From Pseudonocardiaceae bacterium (GTDB lineage Bacteria; Actinomycetota; Actinomycetes; Mycobacteriales; Pseudonocardiaceae), in assembly GCA_009379845.1 (NCBI GenBank), contig WHSZ01000046.1:1-48592 (forward strand): a stretch of 48,592 nt of DNA, given 5' to 3'. The position numbers and the translations under genes were made by a program. The notes below the pieces were generated by a model. That model did no database searches. It was not told the origin of the DNA and saw only the letters and a program-made list of their open reading frames with translations. How positions within the stretch are numbered: position 1 is the first letter of the stretch; the number at the start of each line of letters is the position of its first letter. Shown piece by piece: positions 8,405 through 16,369 of this stretch.

Positions 8405-9154
8405 ATGAGCGGCCGAGCGAGGACGCACTGGGGGGACGGCCGCCGGCCTCAGGGTGTGGCCGCCGCGAAGCCGCTGCCGAGGCGGGCGGTGCTCGCCGAC
8501 GACGTCTATGAAGCCATCAAGGCGCTGATCATGGATCACGAGATCGAGCCGGACGCACGCGTGTCGATCGACGGCCTCGCCCGCCAGCTGCGGGTGTCCC
8601 CGACTCCGGTCCGCGAAGCGCTGGCACGCCTGGAATCGGCGGAGCTGGTGGCCAAGGAGCCGCTGCGCGGCTATCGCGCGACGCCATTGCTCACCAAGGA
8701 AGAGCTCGAAGACCTGTACCAGTTCCGGTTGCTGATCGAACCGTGGGCTGCCGCGCGGGCGGCCGAGCGGGTGGCGGCCGGGGACAAGGAGCAGCTACGC
8801 GCCGAGATGGCGGCAACCGAGGTGCCGCAGTCGGACAGCTATGCCGAATACAAGGCGCTGACCGCGCACGACACCCGGCTGCACGTGCTGATCGCCGAGC
8901 TCGCTGGCAGTCCCCAGGTTCGCCACGCCTTCGAACGCACGCATTGCCACCTGCACATCTTCCGCCTGCACTACCACCGGACGATCGGCGCCGAGACGAT
9001 CAAGGAACACCAGGCGATCGTCGATGCGATCACGCAGGGGGACAAGGACGCCGCGGAACACGCGATGCGCCGGCACCTCGAGAGCTCCTGCTACGACCGG
9101 CTGCTGCCGCTGTACGACGCCGGCGGGCGGCGCCGCCACGACGAGCGAAGCTGA
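8405..9154 (+). CDS. GntR-family regulator, FCD subfamily
   Basis: A 249-residue transcription factor. After a basic leader, the winged helix-turn-helix spans about residues 28-98 (DDVYEAIKALIMDHEIEPDARVSIDGLARQLRVSPTPVREALARLESAELV, read in pieces). The C-terminal FCD domain carries metal-type residues: Asp and His in HDTRLH near 159-163, FERTHCHLH, and EHQAIVDAI. ATG follows GGAGAGG. It lies between the divergent Nramp-like operon and a co-directional MFS carrier at 9330, so it could control either; the effector is probably a small organic acid by family habit. Confidence 0.9.
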   Translation: MSGRARTHWGDGRRPQGVAAAKPLPRRAVLADDVYEAIKALIMDHEIEPDARVSIDGLARQLRVSPTPVREALARLESAELVAKEPLRGYRATPLLTKEELEDLYQFRLLIEPWAAARAAERVAAGDKEQLRAEMAATEVPQSDSYAEYKALTAHDTRLHVLIAELAGSPQVRHAFERTHCHLHIFRLHYHRTIGAETIKEHQAIVDAITQGDKDAAEHAMRRHLESSCYDRLLPLYDAGGRRRHDERS

Positions 9155-9191
9155 TCCCGGCGCTCACCCGGCGTAGGCCGGCGCTGGGATC
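9153..9191 (+). terminator. Hairpin at the end of gntR
   Basis: GATCCCGGCGC at 9153-9163 pairs with GCGCTGGGATC at 9181-9191 with one mismatch and a 17-base loop. It begins inside the gntR stop codon. There is no U-tract, as is common for actinobacterial hairpins. Confidence 0.5.
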
Positions 9192-9329
9192 CTGGCCAGA
9201 TCCTCGGCATCCGCCTGAACCCGCTCGTTCGATCTCGGGGCATTCCGATGGATGGAACGAGAAGAGTTCACGACCGGGTGCATTCCTGACAAGCTACGCC
9301 GGCCACTTCGGAGTTGAGGGAGGCAATGC

Positions 9330-10781
9330 ATGTCAACGGCACCTAGCGCGCGCACGGTCCCGAACTACTACGGCCTGTGGTGGTGGCTGATGCTGGGCTG
9401 GCTCGCCAGCGCGCTGGACCGGACCGTCACCGGGCCCGTGATCACATACATGATCGACAACGAGGTTTCGTTGTTCCAGGGCGCGGACAATCCGCACGCG
9501 GTCGGTGGCTTGGTCGGCAGCTTGCTGTTCGCGGGGTATGCCCTGATGCAGTTCCCCGGCGGGTTCGTCGGCGACAAGGTCGGGCACCGCACGGTCATCG
9601 TGGTCAGCATCGTGTCGGCCGGTGTCGCCACCGTGCTCACCGGCTTGGCTACCGGCCTCGTTGTGCTGGTCGCCATGCGGGTGCTCACCGGGGTCGGCGC
9701 CGGGATGTTCTACTCGAACGATCGAAGCGTGATCGCCCAGCAAACTCCGCTGGAAAAACGCAGCCTCGGCATGGGCATCGTCATCACCGGCCTTGCGCTC
9801 GGTATCACGCTGGCCTACCTGCTGGCATCCCCGCTGATCTCGCTCGGCACGAGTTGGTTCGGCGCGGACAACGGCTGGCGGATGCCGTTCCTGTTCTCGG
9901 GTGTGCTCGCCGCGGGCATCGGCCTTGGCATGCACTGGTTCTTCCGGCGGCAGCCGGAGGAGTTCCGGTTCAAGCCGGCGTATCCAGCCGCGCTCAAACG
10001 GCTGAGCGGCTACGGCCTCGTCTTCCTCGTCGTGATCATGCTGGTGTACGTGATCGCCACCGAGGCGGGACTGCCGGAGTGGGCGGTGGCGCTGGTGATC
10101 ACCGCGGTGGCGCTGGGGCTGGTCGCGCTGGTGTTCTCCCGGCTCGGCTCGGAGATCCGCCCGGTGCTCTACAACCGGAACCTGGTGCTGATCTACGTGG
10201 CGTTCATCCCGATCCTGTGGAACCTGTGGTTCTTCAGCTTCTGGTCGGTGTCCATCGTGGCGGACGCCGCGTCCGGGTCGACGTTCCTCGAGGCGGCGCT
10301 TACCGCGGTGTTCTTCGGTGTGGCCGGGATTCTCGGCTTTCCCGCCGGTGGCTGGTTGGCCGACTACACGAAGCGGCACGGCCGGGGCCGCAAGGGCGTT
10401 CTGGTGCTGTGCACGTTCGTGCAGGGCGTGCTCACCTTGTTGTTCACGATTTACCTGGTCAACGGCGGACAGTCGCTGTTCGTGCTCGGAGCGCTCATCT
10501 TCGTGGCGAGCCTGGCGTTCAACGCGCTGCAACCGCAGGCGCAGGCACTCGCCGCCGATCTGACCACCCCCGCCCACCTCGGCTCCATGTTCGGCATGAT
10601 GAACCTGATCGGCGAGATCGGCGCGATCCTGTCGCCCGCGATCAGCGGCATGTTGCGGGATAACACCGGAAACTGGCACTCTGCCGTGATCTTGGACACC
10701 GTGTTGATCTTCGCGGGCCTGGTGTTGCTGCTGTTCATCAAGGAAAAACAGCGCGGAAGGGCCGATGTTGAGGTCGGCTAA
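9330..10781 (+). CDS. MFS transporter
   Basis: A 483-residue major facilitator protein with about 12 transmembrane segments. It begins NYYGLWWWLMLGWLASALDRTVTGPVITYMID, has the loop 2-3 signature GGFVGDKVGHRTVIV and a matching second-half loop GGWLADYTKRHGRGRKG. The opening, with an early Asp-Arg in helix 1, resembles organic-anion and sugar-acid carriers, but the substrate is not clear. ATG at 9330 follows GAGGGAGG at good spacing. It is downstream of gntR on the same strand after a 175-base gap with a hairpin, so it likely has its own promoter. Confidence 0.88.
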   Translation: MSTAPSARTVPNYYGLWWWLMLGWLASALDRTVTGPVITYMIDNEVSLFQGADNPHAVGGLVGSLLFAGYALMQFPGGFVGDKVGHRTVIVVSIVSAGVATVLTGLATGLVVLVAMRVLTGVGAGMFYSNDRSVIAQQTPLEKRSLGMGIVITGLALGITLAYLLASPLISLGTSWFGADNGWRMPFLFSGVLAAGIGLGMHWFFRRQPEEFRFKPAYPAALKRLSGYGLVFLVVIMLVYVIATEAGLPEWAVALVITAVALGLVALVFSRLGSEIRPVLYNRNLVLIYVAFIPILWNLWFFSFWSVSIVADAASGSTFLEAALTAVFFGVAGILGFPAGGWLADYTKRHGRGRKGVLVLCTFVQGVLTLLFTIYLVNGGQSLFVLGALIFVASLAFNALQPQAQALAADLTTPAHLGSMFGMMNLIGEIGAILSPAISGMLRDNTGNWHSAVILDTVLIFAGLVLLLFIKEKQRGRADVEVG

Positions 10782-10856
10782 CGGTGTTGGGTTTTCCCGC
10801 ACCGGGTTTCCGGACTGGGTTCCTTCCCAGTGCCGCTAGGCGCCACACTGAACGCC

Positions 10857-11288
10857 ATGGAATTCGAAACCCCGTTGTCGGGGAGCGCCGACGAACCGGA
10901 GGCTACCCGCCGGATGACGCCGGGTGACCTTCCGGCTGGTCGCCCGAGCGGGCAGCCAGCCCAGGAGGGCGCCGGCACGGCCGCCACCGGGTCCGCGTTA
11001 CTGGAGATTGCCCGGGGACCCGGCGGTGTCCGATGGTTCACACTCGATGCGGGCACCACGACGGCCGGACGCGGCCGGGACTGCGGAATCGTGCTGGACG
11101 ACCCCACGGTTTCCCGCAGACACGCGGAATTCCGGCACTCGGGAGCCGGTGTGATCGTCGCTGACGTCGGCAGCCTCAACGGCACGTATGTCAACAACAC
11201 GCCCGTCGACCAGGCACCACTGACCGACGGGGACCAGGTGTGGATCGGTAAGTTTCGACTCGTCTTCCACGCCGGCACCGGCGCCTGA
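10857..11288 (+). CDS. FHA-domain protein, GarA-like
   Basis: A 143-residue cytosolic protein with a disordered N-terminal half and a C-terminal forkhead-associated domain from about residue 47. The phosphothreonine-binding signature is complete: AGRGRDCGIVLDD, VSRRHAEFR, VADVGSLNGTYVNN and DQVWIGKFRLVF. The last part matches GarA, the mycobacterial regulator of 2-oxoglutarate metabolism, closely. However, the phospho-acceptor motif ETTSVF near the GarA N terminus is absent, so this is more likely a paralogue or reader than the canonical switch. The ATG at 10857 is preferred to a GTG nine codons upstream, though neither has a strong binding site. Confidence 0.85.
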   Translation: MEFETPLSGSADEPEATRRMTPGDLPAGRPSGQPAQEGAGTAATGSALLEIARGPGGVRWFTLDAGTTTAGRGRDCGIVLDDPTVSRRHAEFRHSGAGVIVADVGSLNGTYVNNTPVDQAPLTDGDQVWIGKFRLVFHAGTGA

Positions 11289-11343
11289 GCCCGGTTCGCC
11301 TCGCCCCACGCGAGATCCGATGTGGACACTGGTGGCACGGCTG

Positions 11344-11389
11344 CTCGTGAGTCTTTTTGGGTGCTATAACCCCGAAAAAGACTCACGAG
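11344..11389. repeat. Palindromic TGCTATA repeat, copy 1
   Basis: Arms CTCGTGAGTCTTTTT (11344-11358) and AAAAAGACTCACGAG (11375-11389) are perfectly complementary. The 16-base centre begins GGGTGCTATA. The 22-base core at 11347-11368 matches copies at 29368 and 44539. The element lies 56 bases after the FHA gene, and its right arm merges with the GAGGAGG ribosome binding site of the dehydrogenase pseudogene. Confidence 0.85.
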
Positions 11390-11400
11390 GAGGGCGGCGA

Positions 11401-12094
11401 TGCGTGCGGTGTTGCTTACCGGGTTCGATGGGCCGGAGAAGTTGGAGTACCGAGAGGACGTGCCGGATCCGCGGGCCGGTCCTGGGGAGGTGCGGGTCCG
11501 GGTCGGCCGCGCTGAACAACACCGATTATCTGGGTAGCGAGCGGGACGGCGGTTTCGCGGAGCTGGTTACCGTGCCGGCAAGCAACGCGCATCCGGTCGA
11601 CAGCTCGCTCAGTGACGCCGAGCTCGTCACGTTCCCCACCGCGTACACCACCGCGATGCGAATGCTGAACCGTGCCGCGCTCCGGCACGGGGAAACGATC
11701 GTGGTTACCGGTGCGTCCGGCGGCGTCGGGTCGGCGTTGATCCAGCTGGCGACGGTGCGGGGTGCGCGGGTGGTGGCCGTGACGGCAGCCGCGAAGCGAG
11801 ATCAGGCCAACCGGCTTGGCGCCGAGGCCACCGTGGATCGCGACGCGGGCGACCTGGCCGGCGAGGTGGCGGCAGCGGTGCGGGATCGATCCATCGACGT
11901 AGTCGCGGACGTTGTCGCCGGCTGATCGGTTCGTCGTTCGGCACTCACGACGACTTCGTACAGCTGCTCGGGCATATCTCGACCGGCGAGCTCGCGCCGC
12001 AGCTGGCCGCCGTATACCCGCTGGCGAACTCCGGGCGGCACAAGAGCAGTTCGTCAGCAAGAACTTCTTCGGCAAACTGGTGGTGACTCCGTGA
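11401..12094 (+). pseudogene. Zinc-type alcohol dehydrogenase / quinone oxidoreductase remnant
   Basis: The gene starts well, with GAGGAGG then ATG at 11401 and MRAVLLTGFDGPEKLEYRED, the usual start of a zinc-containing medium-chain dehydrogenase. It runs to RVRVG and then shifts frame. The next frame reads ALNNTDY and then jumps straight to ERDGGFAELVTVPASNA, so roughly 60-90 codons of the catalytic domain are missing. The NAD(P) domain with VVTGASGGVGSALIQLA follows, to DVVADVVAG. Two more shifts split the end: SSFGTHDDFVQLLGHISTGEL in one frame and EQFVSKNFFGKLVVTP in another. At least three frame changes plus a deletion make it non-functional. Confidence 0.88.
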
Positions 12095-12218
12095 CGCGGC
12101 TGAACGAGTTCCGGTTGCTGACCTTCGACGTGGTCGGGAGATCAGCACGCCCGACTACCGGTTCAGCTCGCTGGCGGACCTGGCGTCGCACGTTGGTACC
12201 GAGCGGACAGCTCGTTGA
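12091..12218 (+). pseudogene. Haloacid dehalogenase (HAD) remnant with internal deletion
   Basis: The GTG at 12091 overlaps the stop of the dehydrogenase remnant, as in a former operon. It encodes MTRLNEFRLLTFDVVG, the standard N terminus of type II haloacid dehalogenases including the nucleophile Asp in FDVVG. The frame then jumps to EISTPDYRFSSLADLASHVG, which looks like the extreme C terminus of the same family, ending at TGA 12216-12218. The entire middle of the protein has been lost. The tail overlaps the 3' end of the WYL regulator on the other strand. Confidence 0.7.
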
Positions 12219-13137
12219 GGTAGGCGACCAGCTCGGGCGGGTCGTCGACGGAGAAATCCACCCCGAGCAGACCGATGTGCACCGCCATCGTCTCGACCGT
12301 GTCGCCCCCGGTATCGAGCACGCAGCTGTGCTCGTCCACGGGCTCAACCGTGCCGACCGCGGGGCCGATCCGCTCCGCGATCGTCGCGGCCGGCGCGTGC
12401 ACCGTCACCCGCGCCCGGTATCGCCAGCCGGCGGCGGACACCCGGCGCGAGACGTAGGCGGTGATGTCGTCGTCCGGCGGCTCGCGTGGGCTGAACCGGG
12501 GCCCGGTCGGCTGGCGTGGATCGACCCGATCCGCGCGGAACGTGCGCCAGTCCTGCCGCTCAACGTCCCAGGCGACCAGATACCAGCGGCGACCCCAGTT
12601 CACCAGCCGATGCGGTTCCGCGATCCGCCGGCTCGCCGCGCCGTCGTGGTCGCGGTAGTCGAACCGCAGCCGCTCGTGATCCCGGCATGCCGCGGCGAGC
12701 ACGGTGAGTACCTCGGCGCTCACCGTCGGCCCCGGCGCGTCGGCAGGTACCCGGACCGCGGAGCTCTGCAGCGCGCCTACCCGCCTGCGCAACCGCGCCG
12801 GCAGCATCTGTCGCAGCTTCGCAAGAGCACGCAGCGAGGTTTCCTCGATGCCCGTGACGCTGCCGCCCGCGGCCGTCTGCAACCCGACGGCCACCGCGAC
12901 GGCCTCCTCGTCATCAAGCAGCAGCGGTGGCAGGGAGGTACCCGCTCCGAGGCGGTAACCGCCAACCGAGCCACGGGTGGCGTGTACCGGGTAACCGAGG
13001 CCGCGCAGCCGCTCCACGTCGTTGCGCACGGTGCGGGTGCTCACCCCGAGCCGTTCGGCCAACTCGGTGCCTGACCAGTCCGGTCGGGCCTGCAGCAAGG
13101 ACAGCAGGCGGAGCAGGCGTGCCGAAGTCTCCAACAT
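12163..13137 (-). CDS. WYL-domain transcriptional regulator (YafY-type)
   Basis: A 324-residue regulator. Residues 1-60 form a DeoR/HTH_11 winged helix (RLLRLLSLLQARPDWSGTELAERLGVSTRTVRNDVERL in pieces). The middle region carries a WYL domain with RWYLVAWDVERQDWRTFRADRV near 195-216, followed by a WCX-type C-terminal segment. Such proteins sense nucleic acid or small ligands. It is divergent from the epoxide hydrolase at 13201 with a 63-base gap and probably controls it. Its 3' end overlaps the eroded dehalogenase remnant, so the last residues may have been altered by that deletion. Confidence 0.9.
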   Translation of the reverse strand: MLETSARLLRLLSLLQARPDWSGTELAERLGVSTRTVRNDVERLRGLGYPVHATRGSVGGYRLGAGTSLPPLLLDDEEAVAVAVGLQTAAGGSVTGIEETSLRALAKLRQMLPARLRRRVGALQSSAVRVPADAPGPTVSAEVLTVLAAACRDHERLRFDYRDHDGAASRRIAEPHRLVNWGRRWYLVAWDVERQDWRTFRADRVDPRQPTGPRFSPREPPDDDITAYVSRRVSAAGWRYRARVTVHAPAATIAERIGPAVGTVEPVDEHSCVLDTGGDTVETMAVHIGLLGVDFSVDDPPELVAYLNELSARYQRATPGPPAS

Positions 13138-13159
13138 GATTTTCAGTTTGCCAGCATAT

Positions 13160-13178
13160 TAGGAATAAACTCTTCCTA
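13160..13178. promoter_or_regulatory. Candidate operator between the WYL regulator and epoxide hydrolase
   Basis: TAGGAA (13160-13165) faces TTCCTA (13173-13178) across seven AT-rich bases, with flanking ATAT on both sides, in the divergent intergenic gap. This is the only palindrome there and the likely binding site of the WYL regulator. Confidence 0.45.
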
Positions 13179-13200
13179 TATCGCCTCTAACGTCTGAGGC

Positions 13201-14319
13201 ATGGACGCAAACACCGACATCAGCCCATTTCGCATCGAGATCCCGCAGGCCGATCTGGACGACCTCGCCGACCGGCTCGGCAAGGTTCGCTGGACCAATG
13301 AACTACCCGGCGCGGGCACCGACTACGGCGTACCCCTCGAAGAGGTCAAGACGTTGGTGGAGTACTGGCGCGAACGTTTCGACTGGCGCGCAGTGGAAGC
13401 CGAGCTGAATTCCCACCGGCAGTTCGGCACCGAGATCGACGGCCAGAACATCCACTTCGTGCACGTCCGCTCACCCGAGCCGGACGCCACGCCGCTGATC
13501 CTGACGCATGGCTGGCCATCGTCGTTCGTGGAGTACCTGGACTTCATCGGTCCACTTACCGATCCCCGCGCGCACGGCGGTGATCCGGCCGACGCGTTCC
13601 ATGTCGTCATCCCGTCCATCCCGGGTTTCGGCTTCTCAGGGCCCACCAACGAGAAGGGCTGGAACCGGTACCGCATCGCCGCGGCGTGGGCGGAGCTGAT
13701 GCGCCGGCTCGGGTACCACCGTTACGGCGCGCACGGCAATGACGCCGGCTCGCTGATCGCTCCCGAGGTCGGGCGCGTCGATCCGGACCGAGTGATCGGC
13801 GTGCACGTGACTCAGATCTTCTCCTTCCCTTCCGGCGATCCGGCCGAGTTCGAAGGGATGTCCGAAGAGGACATGGCGAAGCTGCGCTTCCTGCAGTGGT
13901 TCTGGGAGAACATGGGCGCATACAACAAGCTGCAATCCAGCGCTCCACAGACCTTGGCGCACGCCCTTTCCGATTCACCCGTCGGTCAGCTCGCCTGGAG
14001 CTCCCAGCTGATCGGGTCGCTTGACCCGGATGCCGTGCTAACCAACGTGATGATCTACTGGCTGACCAACACGGCGGCATCCTCAGCGCGCTTGTACTAC
14101 GAGGATGCGCATGCCGGCGAGCCGAACGAGCCGACAACGGTGCCCATCGGCCTCGCCAACTTCGCCAATGATTTCCAGTCCATCCGGCGTTTCGCCGAGC
14201 GCGACCACCAGAACATCGCCTCGTGGAACACCTATGACAGCGGCAGTCATTGGGCGACCTACGAGGTGCCCGACCTCGTCATCGACGACATCCGTGCGTT
14301 CTTCCGCAAGTTCCGCTAG
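13201..14319 (+). CDS. Epoxide hydrolase (EHN-type alpha/beta hydrolase)
   Basis: A 372-residue protein of the microsomal-type epoxide hydrolase group. The N-terminal EHN domain (FRIEIPQADLDDLADRLGKVRW) is followed by the alpha/beta core with the oxyanion HGWPSSFVEYLDFI. The nucleophile is Asp181 in AHGNDAGS, and the catalytic His350 lies in GSHWATYEVPD near the end. No signal peptide is seen, so it should act in the cytosol, opening epoxides to diols. The divergent WYL regulator probably controls it. Confidence 0.93.
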   Translation: MDANTDISPFRIEIPQADLDDLADRLGKVRWTNELPGAGTDYGVPLEEVKTLVEYWRERFDWRAVEAELNSHRQFGTEIDGQNIHFVHVRSPEPDATPLILTHGWPSSFVEYLDFIGPLTDPRAHGGDPADAFHVVIPSIPGFGFSGPTNEKGWNRYRIAAAWAELMRRLGYHRYGAHGNDAGSLIAPEVGRVDPDRVIGVHVTQIFSFPSGDPAEFEGMSEEDMAKLRFLQWFWENMGAYNKLQSSAPQTLAHALSDSPVGQLAWSSQLIGSLDPDAVLTNVMIYWLTNTAASSARLYYEDAHAGEPNEPTTVPIGLANFANDFQSIRRFAERDHQNIASWNTYDSGSHWATYEVPDLVIDDIRAFFRKFR

Positions 14320-14329
14320 GAGGTATGCC

Positions 14330-14400
14330 GTGCCGAAGGTACTCAACCGCCAGGTGTTGAACCGTGCCACCCTGGAACGGCATCGGCGGGCTACCAACGC
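14330..14400 (+). pseudogene. Possible N-terminal scrap of a winged-helix DNA-binding protein
   Basis: A strong AGGAGG lies at the end of the epoxide hydrolase gene with a GTG at 14330 correctly spaced. The frame reads VPKVLNRQVLNRATLERHRR, which resembles the start of actinobacterial winged-helix DNA-binding-domain proteins (LNRATLARQ...). Similarity is lost after about 18 codons and the frame then runs antisense to the DUF6292 gene. I read it as a truncated downstream operon gene; the match is short. Confidence 0.4.
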
Positions 14401-14733
14401 TCACGAGGTCTCGCAGCCGGCGAGCCAACGCCGCACGAAGTTCGCCACCGTCTCCGGCGTGGCATGTGGATCGCCGCCGAGGTACGTCAGCGCGCGGAGG
14501 TCGTGGCCGGAGCGGGACTCGATGCCGACAGCCCAGCCGGTGCGCTCGTCCCACAGCAGCGCCACGTCCTCGTTCGGGTACCGGTGGTGCCGGATGTCCA
14601 CGGCGATGTACGCGCTGGGCGGCATGCCGAGTTCGAAGCAGCACGCTTCCGCGCCGACGTCCAGCGCGTCGGCAACGGCATAAACGTAATGGCGTAGCCA
14701 GCGGGCGGGTGCCTCGTTCCACTCGACATCCAC
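14401..14733 (-). CDS. DUF6292 family protein
   Basis: A 110-residue protein of unknown function, common in Pseudonocardiaceae and relatives. Recognisable family features are ARWLRHYVYAVADALDVGAEA, AYIAVDIRHHRYPNEDVALLWDE and TGWAVGIESRSGHDLRALTYLGGD. It is soluble and acidic. The GTG at 14731-14733 (MDVEWNEAP) is preferred over a TTG 25 codons upstream, because GAGGTGG lies about eight bases before it and family members start at this point. It converges on the epoxide hydrolase and diverges from the aldehyde oxidoreductase, with 140 bases between the two starts. Confidence 0.75.
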   Translation of the reverse strand: MDVEWNEAPARWLRHYVYAVADALDVGAEACCFELGMPPSAYIAVDIRHHRYPNEDVALLWDERTGWAVGIESRSGHDLRALTYLGGDPHATPETVANFVRRWLAGCETS

Positions 14734-14873
14734 GTCACAGGCCACCTCCTCGCTAAGGTTCTTCGGTTGCTGCACACGGCGCTGGTTACCCGGATCCAGG
14801 CGTTCCAATCGAGGCGATTAGTACCTCGGAATGGGGGGAAGCCTGCGTCCAAGGAGCCGACGTTGGGACGGTT

Positions 14874-15383
14874 ATGGACGCCGAGATCACCTTGCGGGTG
14901 GACGGCCGGCCCCGGCAATGCACGGTGGACACCCGAACGACCTTGCTGGACACCTTGCGGGAACACCTTGGTGTGAGCGCGCCGAAGAAAGGGTGTGACC
15001 ACGGCCAATGCGGGTCGTGCACCGTGCTGCTGGACGGCAGGCGGGTCACCACCTGCCTGGCCTTCGCGGTCGCGCAGAACGGTGCGGAGATCACCACAGC
15101 CGAGGGACTGGCCGGCGACGGCGAGCACCCGATGCAGCGGGCCTTCCTTGATCACGACGGCTTTCAGTGCGGGTTCTGCACGCCGGGTCAGATCTGCTCG
15201 GCGGTCGGCATGGTGGACGAGGCACGCGCAGGGTGGCCGAGTGCGGTAACCCCGGACGTGGCCGGCAGCGTGGATATCGACGATCTCGACGATGCGGAGA
15301 TCCGGGAGCGGATGAGCGGCAACCTGTGCCGGTGCGGCGCGTACGTCAACATCGTCTCGGCGATCCGGGAGGCCGCCCGATGA
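14874..15383 (+). CDS. Aldehyde oxidoreductase iron-sulfur subunit (PaoA-like)
   Basis: A 169-residue subunit with two [2Fe-2S] clusters that passes electrons from the molybdenum site to FAD. The plant-ferredoxin-type cluster is bound in CDHGQCGSCTVLLDGRRVTTC and the second in QCGFCTPGQ with CRCG near the C terminus. A roughly 20-residue acidic insertion (VAGSVDIDDLDD) separates the cysteine pairs of the second domain. E. coli PaoA has a Tat signal; this protein starts directly at the ferredoxin fold, so the complex should be cytosolic. It is the first gene of a three-gene overlapped operon. Confidence 0.9.
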   Translation: MDAEITLRVDGRPRQCTVDTRTTLLDTLREHLGVSAPKKGCDHGQCGSCTVLLDGRRVTTCLAFAVAQNGAEITTAEGLAGDGEHPMQRAFLDHDGFQCGFCTPGQICSAVGMVDEARAGWPSAVTPDVAGSVDIDDLDDAEIRERMSGNLCRCGAYVNIVSAIREAAR

Positions 15384-16369
15384 TCCCGTTCGACTACCAG
15401 CCAGCCGAGAACGCCGAAGGCGCGGTCGCCACCGTCGCCCGCGCACCCGAGGCCACATTCCTCGGCGGCGGCACGAATCTGGTCGATCACATGAAGCTGG
15501 GGCTAGCCCGCCCCTCGTTGCTGGTGGACGTCACCACGTTGCCGCTGGACCGGATCGAAACGCTGCCGGACGGCGGGGTGCGGATCGGCGCCGGAGTGCG
15601 CAACAGCGACGCGGCTGCGCACCCGACGATCCGCGAGCGTTACCCCGCGCTTGCCGAGGCGCTGTTGTCCGGAGCATCGGGTCAGCTGCGCAACCTCGCG
15701 ACCACCGGCGGAAACCTGTTGCAGCGGACTCGATGCGTCTACTTCCAGGATGTCACGACGCCGTGCAACAAGCGGGAACCCGGTTCGGGATGTTCCGCGC
15801 TCGGGGGCTACACCCGCTACCACGCCATCCTCGGCGCGTCATCGGACTGCGTAGCCGTGCACCCGTCCGATATGGCCGTTGCGATGGCCGCGCTGGACGC
15901 CGTGGTCCAGGTGACCGGCCCCGGCGGGCAGCGCGACATCCCGGTCGTCGACCTGCACCGGCTGCCAGGCGATCAGCCGCACCGCGACACGGTTCTCTCG
16001 CACGGCGATCTGATCACCGCGGTAGACCTGCCACCGGCGCCGGCGAGTCGGCACTCGCGGTACCGCAAGGTCCGCGACCGTGCGTCCTATGCCTTCGCGC
16101 TGGTGTCGGTGGCGGCCGCCCTGGACATCGAAGACGGCGACGTGCGCGCCGCGCGGGTTGCGTTCGGCGGCGTGAGCCACAAGCCGTGGCGTGCCAGGCG
16201 GGCGGAAGACGTGCTCGTGGAGGGCCCACCGACGGAGAGCACCTTCTGGGACGCAGCGGAAGCGGAACTGTCCGACGCGGAACCGTTGCGGGGCAACGAG
16301 TTCAAGGTGCCGCTTGCCCGCAACACGCTGGTTTCGGTTTTGCGTGAGATCGTCTCGGAGCAGCGGTGA
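15380..16369 (+). CDS. Aldehyde oxidoreductase FAD subunit (PaoB-like)
   Basis: A 329-residue FAD-binding subunit of the xanthine oxidase family. The FAD loops are FLGGGTNLVDHMK near 28 and ATTGGNLLQRTRC near 107. Cysteines at about 119, 129, 138 and 157 lie in an insertion that matches the extra [4Fe-4S] cluster unique to PaoB-type subunits; CoxM proteins lack it. Its ATG overlaps the stop of the first gene (ATGA), indicating translational coupling and fixing the start well inside a longer open frame. Confidence 0.9.
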   Translation: MIPFDYQPAENAEGAVATVARAPEATFLGGGTNLVDHMKLGLARPSLLVDVTTLPLDRIETLPDGGVRIGAGVRNSDAAAHPTIRERYPALAEALLSGASGQLRNLATTGGNLLQRTRCVYFQDVTTPCNKREPGSGCSALGGYTRYHAILGASSDCVAVHPSDMAVAMAALDAVVQVTGPGGQRDIPVVDLHRLPGDQPHRDTVLSHGDLITAVDLPPAPASRHSRYRKVRDRASYAFALVSVAAALDIEDGDVRAARVAFGGVSHKPWRARRAEDVLVEGPPTESTFWDAAEAELSDAEPLRGNEFKVPLARNTLVSVLREIVSEQR

